A DNA stretch of 5,214 bases, from positions 1 to 5,214 of the forward strand of contig CAMVPV010000122.1 in the NCBI GenBank assembly GCA_947169455.1. Direction: 5' to 3'. Under the pieces are notes generated by a model. It did no database searches and was not told the origin of the DNA. It saw only the letters and a program-made list of their open reading frames with translations. Numbering within the stretch: position 1 is the first letter of the stretch; the number at the start of each line of letters is the position of its first letter. This stretch comes from an uncultured Clostridia bacterium (GTDB lineage Bacteria; Bacillota_A; Clostridia; Oscillospirales; Ruminococcaceae). Positions 1 through 5,214 of this stretch are shown here, piece by piece. The position numbers and the translations under genes were made by a program.

Positions 1-996
1 CTGCTTATACAGTTCATGCTGCGGGTGGTCGGGGAGCGAGGGGTGATTTACCTTTTCAACGAGCGGGTGATTTGCGAGAAACTCAACGACCTTCTTTGCG
101 TTTTCCGCATGGCGTTCAAGTCTCAGCGAGAGCGTTTCGATGCCCTGCAGGAGCAGGAAAGCGTTGAACGGGGATATCGTCGCGCCGGTATCGCGGAGAA
201 GTATAGCGCGGATATAGGTGACGAACGCTGCGGGACCTGCTGCCGCTGTGAAGGAAACTCCGTGATAGCTGGGATTGGGTGCTGCTATCGGGGGATATTT
301 CTCAGGCTGCCAGTTGAATTTGCCCGAATCGACTATAATGCCGCCGAGGGTCGTTCCGTGACCGCCGAGGAACTTCGTTGCGGAATGTACCACGATATCT
401 GCGCCGTACTCTATCGGTCTGATGAGGTAGGGCGTACCGAATGTGTTGTCGATAACGAGCGGTATATCGTGCGAGTGAGCTATCTCGGCAAGAGCGTTGA
501 TATCGGGGATATCGCTGTTCGGGTTTCCGAGCGTTTCGATGAAGATCGCCTTTGTATCAGGGCGTACAGCCGTCTTCACCGCATCGAGGTCGTGTATATC
601 AACGAAATCGGTATCTATGCCGTACTGCGGGAGCGTGTGCGCCAGCAGATTGTAGCTGCCGCCGTAGATGGTCTTCTGTGCGAGGATATGTTCGCCCTTG
701 TAGGCGAGTGCCTGTATCGTGTAGGAGATAGCTGCCGCGCCGGAAGCTACCGCCAGGGCAGCGACGCCGCCTTCCAGAGCAGCAACGCGCTTTTCAAGAA
801 CGTCCTGTGTGGAATTGGTAAGTCTGCCGTAGATGTTTCCTGCGTCCGCAAGACCGAAGCGTGCTGCTGCGTGCTCGGAATTGTGGAAAACATAAGATGT
901 GGTCTGATATATGGGCACTGCCCTCGAATCGGTCGCGGGGTCTGCCTGTTCCTGTCCTACGTGAAGCTGTAAGGTCTCAAATCTATAGTTACTCAT
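1..996 (-). CDS. metY: O-acetylhomoserine sulfhydrylase (O-acetylhomoserine aminocarboxypropyltransferase), 3' end off the window
   Basis: This is a PLP-dependent enzyme of the Cys/Met metabolism family, expected to be cytoplasmic. It joins O-acetylhomoserine with sulfide to give homocysteine, or handles O-acetylserine to give cysteine. The window holds 332 codons reading to the left edge without a stop; family members have roughly 420-430 residues, so about the last fifth is missing. The N-terminus MSNYRFETLQLHVGQ, the segment IYGRLTNSTQDVLEKR (about residues 55-70), SGAAA near 85-89, IDNTFGTPYL (182-191) and HSATKFLGGHGTTLGG (204-219) match the family well. Lys208 in SATKF is the expected Schiff-base lysine. 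The ATG at 996 is preceded by AAGGAG with a 7-8 base gap. It has its own promoter and a long leader with a Cys-Cys peptide. Cystathionine gamma-synthase or O-succinylhomoserine sulfhydrylase are relatives, but the N-terminal pattern favours the O-acetylhomoserine type. Confidence 0.93.
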   Translation of the reverse strand, partial: MSNYRFETLQLHVGQEQADPATDSRAVPIYQTTSYVFHNSEHAAARFGLADAGNIYGRLTNSTQDVLEKRVAALEGGVAALAVASGAAAISYTIQALAYKGEHILAQKTIYGGSYNLLAHTLPQYGIDTDFVDIHDLDAVKTAVRPDTKAIFIETLGNPNSDIPDINALAEIAHSHDIPLVIDNTFGTPYLIRPIEYGADIVVHSATKFLGGHGTTLGGIIVDSGKFNWQPEKYPPIAAPNPSYHGVSFTAAAGPAAFVTYIRAILLRDTGATISPFNAFLLLQGIETLSLRLERHAENAKKVVEFLANHPLVEKVNHPSLPDHPQHELYKQ

Positions 997-1004
997 ATTT
1001 ATTA

Positions 1005-1010
1005 CTCCTT
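1005..1010 (-). promoter_or_regulatory. Ribosome binding site of metY
   Basis: AAGGAG lies 8 bases before the ATG at 996 and fixes that start. A stretch GCUCCU in the leader (1092-1087) can pair with AGGAGU (1009-1004) through six base pairs, one of them a G-U. The site could therefore be hidden when the leader peptide is not being translated; this pairing is inferred by eye. Confidence 0.8.
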
Positions 1011-1035
1011 TTCAGATAGATCATTTTATTATCGC

Positions 1036-1071
1036 GTTCGTCAGATGCAACATCGTGACATTCGTCCGAAC
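1036..1071 (-). promoter_or_regulatory. Possible attenuator-like RNA structure around the Cys codons of the metY leader
   Basis: In the transcript, UCA-C-GAUG (1058-1051) pairs with CAUC-UGA (1047-1041) around the loop UUG, giving a seven-pair stem with one bulged C. This hairpin contains both Cys codons and the stop codon. An outer pairing GUUCG (1071-1067) with CGAAC (1040-1036) can enclose it. The hexamer GACGAA occurs twice, at 1066-1061 and 1042-1037, flanking the hairpin. A ribosome paused at the Cys codons would open the inner stem and cover the right arm of the outer one. There is no U-run after it, so if it regulates, translation control of metY is more likely than intrinsic termination. 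The structure was found by eye, with no energy calculation. Confidence 0.4.
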
Positions 1072-1112
1072 CTGTAATTTATCCTCAGGAGCGAGGTGAA
1101 GAGCATTGCCAT
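1041..1112 (-). CDS. Putative Cys-Cys leader peptide (uORF) upstream of metY
   Basis: This is a 23-codon open frame, MAMLFTSLLRINYRFGRMS followed by RCCI and a TGA stop, lying wholly inside the predicted metY leader. AAAGGA (1129-1124) stands 11 bases before the ATG at 1112; a second in-frame ATG at 1106 has a worse distance. Codons 21 and 22 are TGT and TGC, two consecutive Cys codons next to the end of the peptide, followed by one Ile codon and the stop. The stop is 44 bases before the metY start. Short upstream frames with consecutive Cys codons are known to sense Cys-tRNA supply in front of cysteine genes in mycobacteria. The position in front of a sulfur-assimilation gene fits the same logic. 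The peptide is probably not functional as a protein; the act of translating it would matter. A chance frame of this size is possible, so confidence is moderate. Confidence 0.6.
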   Translation of the reverse strand: MAMLFTSLLRINYRFGRMSRCCI

Positions 1113-1168
1113 TAATGAACACGTCCTTTGTATGAGTGTATGGGGTAATTCCTATTTGAACTATATGT

Positions 1169-1197
1169 ATTGTATCATATAATTCAGAGTATGTCAA
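1169..1197 (-). promoter_or_regulatory. Sigma-A (sigma-70 type) extended -10 promoter for metY
   Basis: A perfect -35 box TTGACA (1197-1192) is followed by a 17-base spacer and TACAAT (1174-1169), one base off the TATAAT consensus. The spacer ends in TGA, so the -10 box also carries the extended TGn element. The expected transcription start is an A or G near 1162-1161, giving a leader of about 165 nt before the metY ATG. The surrounding DNA is AT-rich, unlike the coding parts of the window. I see no competing promoter of similar quality elsewhere in the intergenic region. Confidence 0.85.
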
Positions 1198-1200
1198 TAG

Positions 1201-1226
1201 GATTACTGGAAAATAATTTCCAAATC
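1201..1226 (-). repeat. AT-rich inverted repeat between the MATE gene and the metY promoter
   Basis: TGGAAA (1222-1217) and TTTCCA (1212-1207) are perfect inverted arms around TTAT. A further GATT/AATC pair (1226-1223 and 1204-1201) lies outside a two-base GT bulge. The repeat ends three bases before the -35 box. It could be a weak transcription end for the upstream operon, although no U-run follows, or a regulator site for metY. Neither role can be shown from the sequence. Confidence 0.35.
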
Positions 1227-1266
1227 TTTGAGCTCATTTCAGGACATTTTTGTGCAGCCTGACACA

Positions 1267-2682
1267 TCATGCCGATTTCTCCGTATTTTCGGTGCCGACC
1301 ATATTGACTATCCATATATCCGACCTCACCATGAAGTAACCGGCTATGACCTTCAATGCTTCGGTGTAGGTCACAGCAGCGAATATGACGTGTATATCGA
1401 GATCTGTGAGATAGGTCAGCACGAAGGCGAGCGGTATCATCAGCAGCCATGTTGAGCAGAAGTCAAACAGGAAGGTTATTCCTGTCTTTCCGCCGCTTCG
1501 CAGTGTGAAGTAGCAGGCGTTCGTGTAAGACCAAAGCGGCAGCGCGAGCGCCTGTATGATTATCATATATGATGCAAGTGCGCGTATCTGCGGTTCTGTG
1601 TTGTACAGCTGCGGGAAAAGCGGTGAGAGCGGGATTATCATCAGCATCAGCACAGAGGACACCGCCACGCTGAATATGCGCATACGGTCGCCGAGCTCCC
1701 GTGCTTCTTTCAGCTTGTTCGCACCGAGCTTGGGACCTACGAGGATCGCGGTGCATACGCCGAGCTGAAGATATATCGCGCCGAAGAGGTTCGTGATGGT
1801 GCCGGAGATGTTCCGCGCCGCCACGACATCGAGCCCCTTTGCAGAGTAGCACTGTGCGATAACCGACACGCCCGCCGCCCACAGAAATTCATTTACGAGC
1901 AGCGGAAAGCCCTTGATAACCATCTTTTTTACCAGATCGAGCGGCACAGCGATGCTTTTATACACGCCGACGATGTACTTGTTGCGGTCGGGGTGGGTGT
2001 GCGTCCACACGATGACCACAGCCGCCTCGATGAATTTAGCGGCAACGGTCGCGGCAGCGGCGCCCCTGACGCCCATCTCCGGCATACCGAGCCTGCCGAA
2101 GATGAGCCCGTAATCGAGCAGCAGGTTTATCCCCACGGCAGAGATCGCGCCTATCATCGGTATCCTTGTCTCGCCGCACTCGCGGACAGCGCTCGTGTAA
2201 GCCTGTCCGATACCGAAGGGTATGAGCGCGATGAGCATTATCCGCATATAATCCCTGCCGTACATCAGTGTATCGGCGATCTTTGCGGGGGAGTCGTCCT
2301 TGCTGAGGAACAGCGATATCAGCGATGTGTCCGCTGCCCCGAAGAACAGTATTCCTATGACCGATATCAATACACATATCAGTACGCGGAACCGGAATGT
2401 ATAGCAATGCCCGGTGTGATCCTTCTTTCCGAAGAACTGTGCGCCGAATATGCTCGGTCCGGATACCGCGCCGAATACTGTCACATTGAACACGAAAATG
2501 AACTGGTTGACTATCGAAACGCCGCTCATCTGCTCGGTGCCTATCTGTCCGACCATGATATTGTCTATCATGCTGACGAAATTGGTGACAAGGTTCTGGA
2601 GCATCATCGGAACGGCGATATGCAGTACGCTTATGTAGAATTCCCTTGTGCCTATGTATTTATCTTTAATCCTGTTCAGCAT
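1267..2682 (-). CDS. MATE-family multidrug/cation efflux transporter
   Basis: This is an integral inner-membrane transporter of the multidrug and toxic compound extrusion family, which exports cationic drugs, dyes or metabolites using a Na+ or H+ gradient; the substrate cannot be read from the sequence. From the ATG at 2682 it has 471 residues, the normal family length, with about twelve hydrophobic segments in two halves. The N-terminal pattern PMMLQNLVTNFVSMIDNIMVG (about 25-45), RECGETRIPM (167-176), NLLLDYGLIFG (186-196), GVRGAAAATV (204-213) and the second-half counterpart FTLRSGGKT (392-400) are typical. I chose ATG 2682 because GGA lies 9 bases before it and the homologous part starts at MLNRIKDKYIG. 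The ATG at 2691 is in frame but has no room for a binding site. The same frame stays open up to 3129 because of a frameshift in the preceding gene. Its start overlaps the end of that gene's restored frame by 17 bases, suggesting translational coupling. Confidence 0.9.
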   Translation of the reverse strand: MLNRIKDKYIGTREFYISVLHIAVPMMLQNLVTNFVSMIDNIMVGQIGTEQMSGVSIVNQFIFVFNVTVFGAVSGPSIFGAQFFGKKDHTGHCYTFRFRVLICVLISVIGILFFGAADTSLISLFLSKDDSPAKIADTLMYGRDYMRIMLIALIPFGIGQAYTSAVRECGETRIPMIGAISAVGINLLLDYGLIFGRLGMPEMGVRGAAAATVAAKFIEAAVVIVWTHTHPDRNKYIVGVYKSIAVPLDLVKKMVIKGFPLLVNEFLWAAGVSVIAQCYSAKGLDVVAARNISGTITNLFGAIYLQLGVCTAILVGPKLGANKLKEARELGDRMRIFSVAVSSVLMLMIIPLSPLFPQLYNTEPQIRALASYMIIIQALALPLWSYTNACYFTLRSGGKTGITFLFDFCSTWLLMIPLAFVLTYLTDLDIHVIFAAVTYTEALKVIAGYFMVRSDIWIVNMVGTENTEKSA

Positions 2683-3129
2683 ATATATCATTCCAGCCGA
2701 AGGCTGTCTCGTCCGCCGAAACGATAAACACACATTCCCTGTGATGCGGCTCGGTTTTTTGCATGAGCCAGCACTCAAATGCGTATGAGCGGTAGCCCTT
2801 GTGAATTCAAGCTCCGCGCCGCCGTTTATCATATCTGTCAGCGAACTGAGCGTGATCTCCTCTCTTATCTGTTTTTTATCGTCTTCTGTTTCCGTAAATA
2901 TATATATCGTGATATTCCATTCTGCATCCTTCCATGTGAAGCCGGTGAAGCGCATTTCCGCTTCACCGGTATAGGAAAGCTTTTTATTGTGATTGTGCAC
3001 GCAGTTTTCCATGACATAAATGCCTTCACTGAAGGTGAAAGCGATGTATCCGGTGCCGTATGACAGCCCCGAAGCACGGCAGTCATGCAGAGATACTGCG
3101 TTTTCGTCGGTTTCGGTGTATTTGTACAT
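2666..3129 (-). pseudogene. Small unrecognised protein, frameshifted near position 2800
   Basis: The gene starts at ATG 3129 with AGGAGG five bases upstream, 12 bases after the TraX-like gene. Its first 110 residues look like a soluble domain rich in beta strands, with SLHDCRAS near residues 13-20 and no signal peptide or membrane segment. After codon 110 (2802-2800) the reading frame turns into low-quality sequence (RATAHTHLSAGSC). The -1 frame, from AAG at 2800, instead reads KGYRSYAFECWLMQ and then through VFIVSADETAFGWNDIY to a TAA at 2668-2666. Joining the two gives a plausible product of about 154 residues. The -1 frame has a TGA at 2809-2807, so the shift lies between there and about 2795, consistent with the loss of one base in ACAAGGG. 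It is either a true mutation or a sequence error. I do not recognise the family, and no function is offered. Confidence 0.75.
2942..2969. repeat. Perfect 11-bp inverted repeat inside the small frameshifted gene
   Basis: CCGGTGAAGCG (2942-2952) is repeated exactly in inverted form as CGCTTCACCGG (2959-2969), with a six-base loop. On the coding strand it covers the codons for TGEA and RFTG. It is by far the strongest hairpin I noticed inside a coding region here. No U-run follows it in the coding direction; a T5 run (2981-2985) follows 11 bases later on the plus strand. It may be chance or may affect expression of the distal operon. Confidence 0.6.
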
Positions 3130-3141
3130 TGTATCCTCCTG

Positions 3142-3921
3142 TTACAGCAGATGATGTATGCCGAGTATAATAAGATAGTGCAGCGGGTAGAAAGCATAGA
3201 AGAACCACTTTGAGAATACAGGGTGCTTTCCCTTTTTGCCGTTATAGAACACCGTCATAAGCAGGTATCCTGTCATAACAGCCGCGAAGTCCGCAGCTGC
3301 ATTCGCAGCGGCTGCAGCCGTGAGCTTTTTTTCGCAGAGCTCGAAAATTATCTCCGTGCCCTTCCATGCGGCGCTGACTGCAATGAATGATATGAGCCGT
3401 GCCTTCGGGCGGTCGCGGTAAATGTGCAGGAACAGTATGAAGATCACCCCGAATATCATCCAGTCGGAATATATCATGAGCGTCGCCGCAGTGCAGAGTA
3501 TCACCAGCAGTATCCGCATACTTTTCTTTTTATCGCTTTCCCACGCCGTTATTGCAAGCAGCCCGAAGAACAGCGTAAATATCACGTTTGACGTCCACCA
3601 GCCGTATATAGGCTGAAATACCAGCCAGTCGGGTATCTGCGTAATGCAGGCGAATATCAGCAGCCGGAGCGCATATTTTCGGCGGTCGCGGGTGTATTTC
3701 CAGCCGTCCGCGATGAAGAAGAACATCACGGGCGGGCACATAAGTGAAAGGTGAGAGAGTATGTTCTGCCAGAGCGGCATGACCTCGTATGGGGTCGATA
3801 TGCCGGGACAGCTCATCAGTGTGTGCCATGCAGCGAGGTGTCCCCAGAACATGAAGAACACGATGATGTACTTTATCGTGTCGCGGTCGATGATCTTCAG
3901 TCTGCTGTCGTTTTCGCTCAT
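3142..3921 (-). CDS. TraX-family integral membrane protein
   Basis: This polytopic membrane protein has 259 residues, close to the usual 230-260 of the TraX family, and about eight hydrophobic segments. The family is named after the F-plasmid protein that N-acetylates pilin, but most Firmicute members are chromosomal and of unknown role. Hallmarks seen are DRDTIKYIIVFFMFWGHLA (13-30), the loop FFFIADGWKYTRDRRKYALR (67-86), TQIPDWL (94-100), SNVIFTLFFGLLAI (111-124) and the C-terminal KWFFYAFYPLHYLIIL (238-253). An Ala-rich stretch (202-214) precedes the last two membrane segments. The ATG at 3921 follows the esterase stop by 7 bases; the only binding site is GGGGA about 11 bases upstream, so translation may depend on coupling to the esterase. 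Nothing else in the window points to conjugation, so I would not read it as a plasmid transfer gene. Confidence 0.85.
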   Translation of the reverse strand: MSENDSRLKIIDRDTIKYIIVFFMFWGHLAAWHTLMSCPGISTPYEVMPLWQNILSHLSLMCPPVMFFFIADGWKYTRDRRKYALRLLIFACITQIPDWLVFQPIYGWWTSNVIFTLFFGLLAITAWESDKKKSMRILLVILCTAATLMIYSDWMIFGVIFILFLHIYRDRPKARLISFIAVSAAWKGTEIIFELCEKKLTAAAAANAAADFAAVMTGYLLMTVFYNGKKGKHPVFSKWFFYAFYPLHYLIILGIHHLL

Positions 3922-3928
3922 GGTGATA

Positions 3929-4897
3929 TTATTCCCCGCTGCGGAATATCATCCGCATGAAATTGTAGAGGTGCGGCGTCACGCTGCTTGCATCGTGACC
4001 GGTCGCCGACATCTTGTGCCAGAGATGCTCGGTGTTGGTCATCGGTGAAGTTCCGACGACGCCGTCCTTTTCGGAGGCGCTCAGCAGCAGTACATGAGGT
4101 TCACTGCCTGCCGGGAAGACAAGGTCGGATTTTTCGAGGTTGTGCGGCTCTCCCGTGCCCTTGATGAGCCCGGGAGCGGTGCAGGCAGAACCGATATATC
4201 CGAACAGGTCGGGGCGGCTGAAAGCGATGAACAGTGATTCGCGCGCGCCCATGGAAAAGCCAGTTATCGCAGTGTGGTCGCGGTCTTTCTTCACCGAGAA
4301 CTTCGATTCGATGAACGGCATCACGTCGGTGAACATATCATTTATGAAATTATCATAGCAGAGTGTATTTTCGGTGTTCATGCCGGTGCAGTACTGAAGC
4401 TCCTTGCTGCAGAATATGTACGGGCACACGACGATCATTTCCTCCGCCTGTCCGTCTGCGATGAGGTTGTTCAGCATCACGCTTATGTGAACGACATCGC
4501 GGGTCATCCAGTCCTCGTTGTCCCAGTAGCCGTGCAGTATATACAGCACGGGGTACTCCCTGTTCTCGGAATAATCCGCAGGGAGCAGGACATTTACCGG
4601 GGTCTCGCGCCCGGCGGTCTGCGAGAAGTAGGTGTATTTCTGAAAATCCGGGTAGTCAACGCCGTCACGTTTTTCGAGTATCTCTGCGGGCGGCAGTTCT
4701 TCTATGAGCGCCTTGCATTTTTCCATGTAGGATACCTCCTGTATCTCCGGAGCTGCTGTTGTTGTTTCGGAAACTTCCGCTGCGGTGATGTCCGTTTCCT
4801 CTGCCGGGGGAGCGGTCTGTGCGGTGGGCTGCGCATCACTGCAGGCGGTAAGGGTGAGCGCCGCTATGATCGCTGCACGGAGCATTTTACTTTTCAT
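3929..4897 (-). CDS. Secreted lipoprotein alpha/beta-hydrolase esterase (Esterase D / CE1-like)
   Basis: The 322-residue protein starts at ATG 4897 with GGAGG six bases upstream. Residues 1-19 form a lipoprotein signal peptide with the lipobox LTAC (Cys19 becomes the lipidated first residue). A flexible linker rich in Thr, Ala, Glu and Pro (20-55) follows, so the enzyme should sit outside the cell, anchored in the membrane. The catalytic domain spans about 80-320: LHGYWDNEDW (121-130) at the oxyanion-hole strand, GFSMGA (213-218) with nucleophile Ser215, a likely acid at Asp278, and GHD with His301. LYNFMRMIF at the end is usual in feruloyl and acetyl-xylan esterase relatives. Such enzymes remove ester side groups from hemicellulose. 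The xylosidase end 14 bases upstream supports that, but the exact ester is not determined by sequence. An internal AGGAGG-ATG pair lies at 4740-4724. Confidence 0.87.
   Translation of the reverse strand: MKSKMLRAAIIAALTLTACSDAQPTAQTAPPAEETDITAAEVSETTTAAPEIQEVSYMEKCKALIEELPPAEILEKRDGVDYPDFQKYTYFSQTAGRETPVNVLLPADYSENREYPVLYILHGYWDNEDWMTRDVVHISVMLNNLIADGQAEEMIVVCPYIFCSKELQYCTGMNTENTLCYDNFINDMFTDVMPFIESKFSVKKDRDHTAITGFSMGARESLFIAFSRPDLFGYIGSACTAPGLIKGTGEPHNLEKSDLVFPAGSEPHVLLLSASEKDGVVGTSPMTNTEHLWHKMSATGHDASSVTPHLYNFMRMIFRSGE
4724..4740 (-). promoter_or_regulatory. Possible internal translation start in the esterase gene
   Basis: AGGAGG (4740-4735) lies 8 bases before an in-frame ATG (4726-4724, Met58). 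It is a better match to the ribosome binding consensus than the gene's own GGAGG site. Starting there would remove the lipoprotein signal and linker and leave the whole catalytic domain, giving a cytoplasmic enzyme of 265 residues. The motif is also just the codons for Gln-Glu-Val, so chance is possible. Confidence 0.3.
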
Positions 4898-4911
4898 CAG
4901 TACCCTCCGTA

Positions 4912-5214
4912 TCAGTGGAACGATATCACGCGCTCGTAATCGTAGCCCCTGTCTGGCGTGAAGATGCGTTCTTTCAGTTCAAAATAAACGACGCCGTTCC
5001 GCTTGACTTCGACAGCGATATCGGCATTGCCGTTATCGGCGGTGATGATACTGCTCGTTATCAGCGGCTTTGCGGCAGATCTTATCAGCGCGGTCACATC
5101 GGCGGAGGGGTAAGCAGGTTCGCCGAGGTCGTGCCAGAGTTTGAGCGGATTGCAGGTCTCCTCATCGACCGTTCTTGTCACGAGGGAATATTCCCTTCCG
5201 CTGACCGGAAAAGC
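4912..5214 (-). CDS. C-terminal part of a GH39-type beta-xylosidase (5' end off the window)
   Basis: One hundred codons read in from the right edge to a TGA at 4914-4912. The segment CNPLKLWHDLGEPAYPS (about 21-37 of the fragment), then an ALIRSAAKP helix (42-50) and a strand-rich end, resemble the region after the catalytic barrel in GH39 beta-xylosidases, which release xylose from xylo-oligosaccharides. The catalytic glutamates lie upstream and are not in view, so activity cannot be judged; full-length family members are about 500 residues, and this is roughly the last fifth. A GTG at 5181 is in frame, but the eleven codons before it (AFPVSGREYSL) read as part of the same protein, so it is not the start. 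The esterase starts 14 bases after the stop, so the two genes are probably co-transcribed for hemicellulose use. The assignment rests on pattern memory of a short region. Confidence 0.7.
   Translation of the reverse strand, partial: AFPVSGREYSLVTRTVDEETCNPLKLWHDLGEPAYPSADVTALIRSAAKPLITSSIITADNGNADIAVEVKRNGVVYFELKERIFTPDRGYDYERVISFH

Noticed and set aside
16..972. A 318-codon open frame on the plus strand
   Set aside because: It lies entirely opposite metY, whose translation shows clear family motifs and the PLP lysine. The plus-strand product is Arg/Cys-rich with no recognisable domain, so it is an antisense shadow.
1021..1122. A second small minus-strand frame in the metY leader, starting at GTG 1122 (33 codons)
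   Set aside because: Its start overlaps too closely with AAAGGA to use it as a binding site, it begins with GTG, and the product has no Cys run or other meaning. The ATG 1112 frame is the better candidate.
997..1168. SAM riboswitch or T-box in the long metY leader
   Set aside because: I looked for the T-box antiterminator motif (AGGGTGG-type followed by ACCGCG) and for SAM-type conserved cores and a terminator with U-run, and saw none. A covariance-model search would settle this.
1247..1271. Terminator after the MATE gene formed by TGTGT/GCACA
   Set aside because: The stem is only five pairs with one G-U and is followed by AAAAA, not a U-run, in the coding direction. It is too weak to call.
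1993..2727. A 244-codon plus-strand frame opposite the MATE gene, and similar ones opposite the esterase
   Set aside because: These are shadows of well-supported minus-strand genes, without binding sites or recognisable protein features.
2755..2760. A6 run in the small frameshifted gene as a programmed frameshift or polymerase slippage site
   Set aside because: Slippage here would restore the correct frame only after residues 111-123, and the sequence before it in the zero frame (RATAHTHLSAGSC) looks wrong, while the -1 frame is already sensible from 2800. The shift therefore lies upstream of the A run.
3142..3921. TraX-like gene as a sign of a conjugative element
   Set aside because: No relaxase, coupling protein, integrase, repeat or attachment site is visible, and TraX-family proteins are common on Firmicute chromosomes without conjugation genes.

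Overview
The window looks like chromosomal DNA of a moderately GC-rich gut Firmicute (class Clostridia), most plausibly a fibre-degrading Ruminococcus-type anaerobe. The clues are AGGAGG-type ribosome binding sites, a sigma-A promoter, a GH39-type xylosidase next to a lipoprotein esterase, and TraX-like and MATE proteins of Firmicute type. The genus is inferred from protein flavour only. All genes I can support lie on the minus strand, so transcription runs from right to left.

Right part (5214 down to 1267): a tightly packed run, probably one operon that begins beyond the right edge. In transcription order it holds the C-terminal end of a GH39-type beta-xylosidase (4912-5214, partial), a secreted lipoprotein esterase of the Esterase D / CE1-like fold (3929-4897), a TraX-family membrane protein (3142-3921), a small unrecognised protein whose gene carries a frameshift (2666-3129), and a MATE-family efflux transporter (1267-2682). 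Gaps are 14, 7 and 12 bases, and the last pair overlaps by 17 bases. The first two genes fit hemicellulose breakdown; the role of the other three in that context is unclear. The frameshift leaves the small gene open straight into the transporter frame, so a naive reading gives one 620-residue fusion that I do not believe is the native product.

Middle (1266 to 997): a 270-base intergenic region that is far from empty. It has an AT-rich inverted repeat, a near-ideal extended -10 promoter, and a leader of about 165 nt. Inside the leader is a 23-codon open frame with its own ribosome binding site; it ends Ser-Arg-Cys-Cys-Ile-stop, and its two Cys codons sit in a small hairpin. I see no SAM riboswitch or T-box hallmark.

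Left part (996 to 1): the first 332 codons of an O-acetylhomoserine sulfhydrylase (MetY type, PLP-dependent), which makes homocysteine from sulfide. The gene runs off the left edge. A Cys-Cys leader peptide in front of a sulfur-assimilation gene suggests control by ribosome stalling on scarce Cys-tRNA, and this is the most interesting signal in the window.
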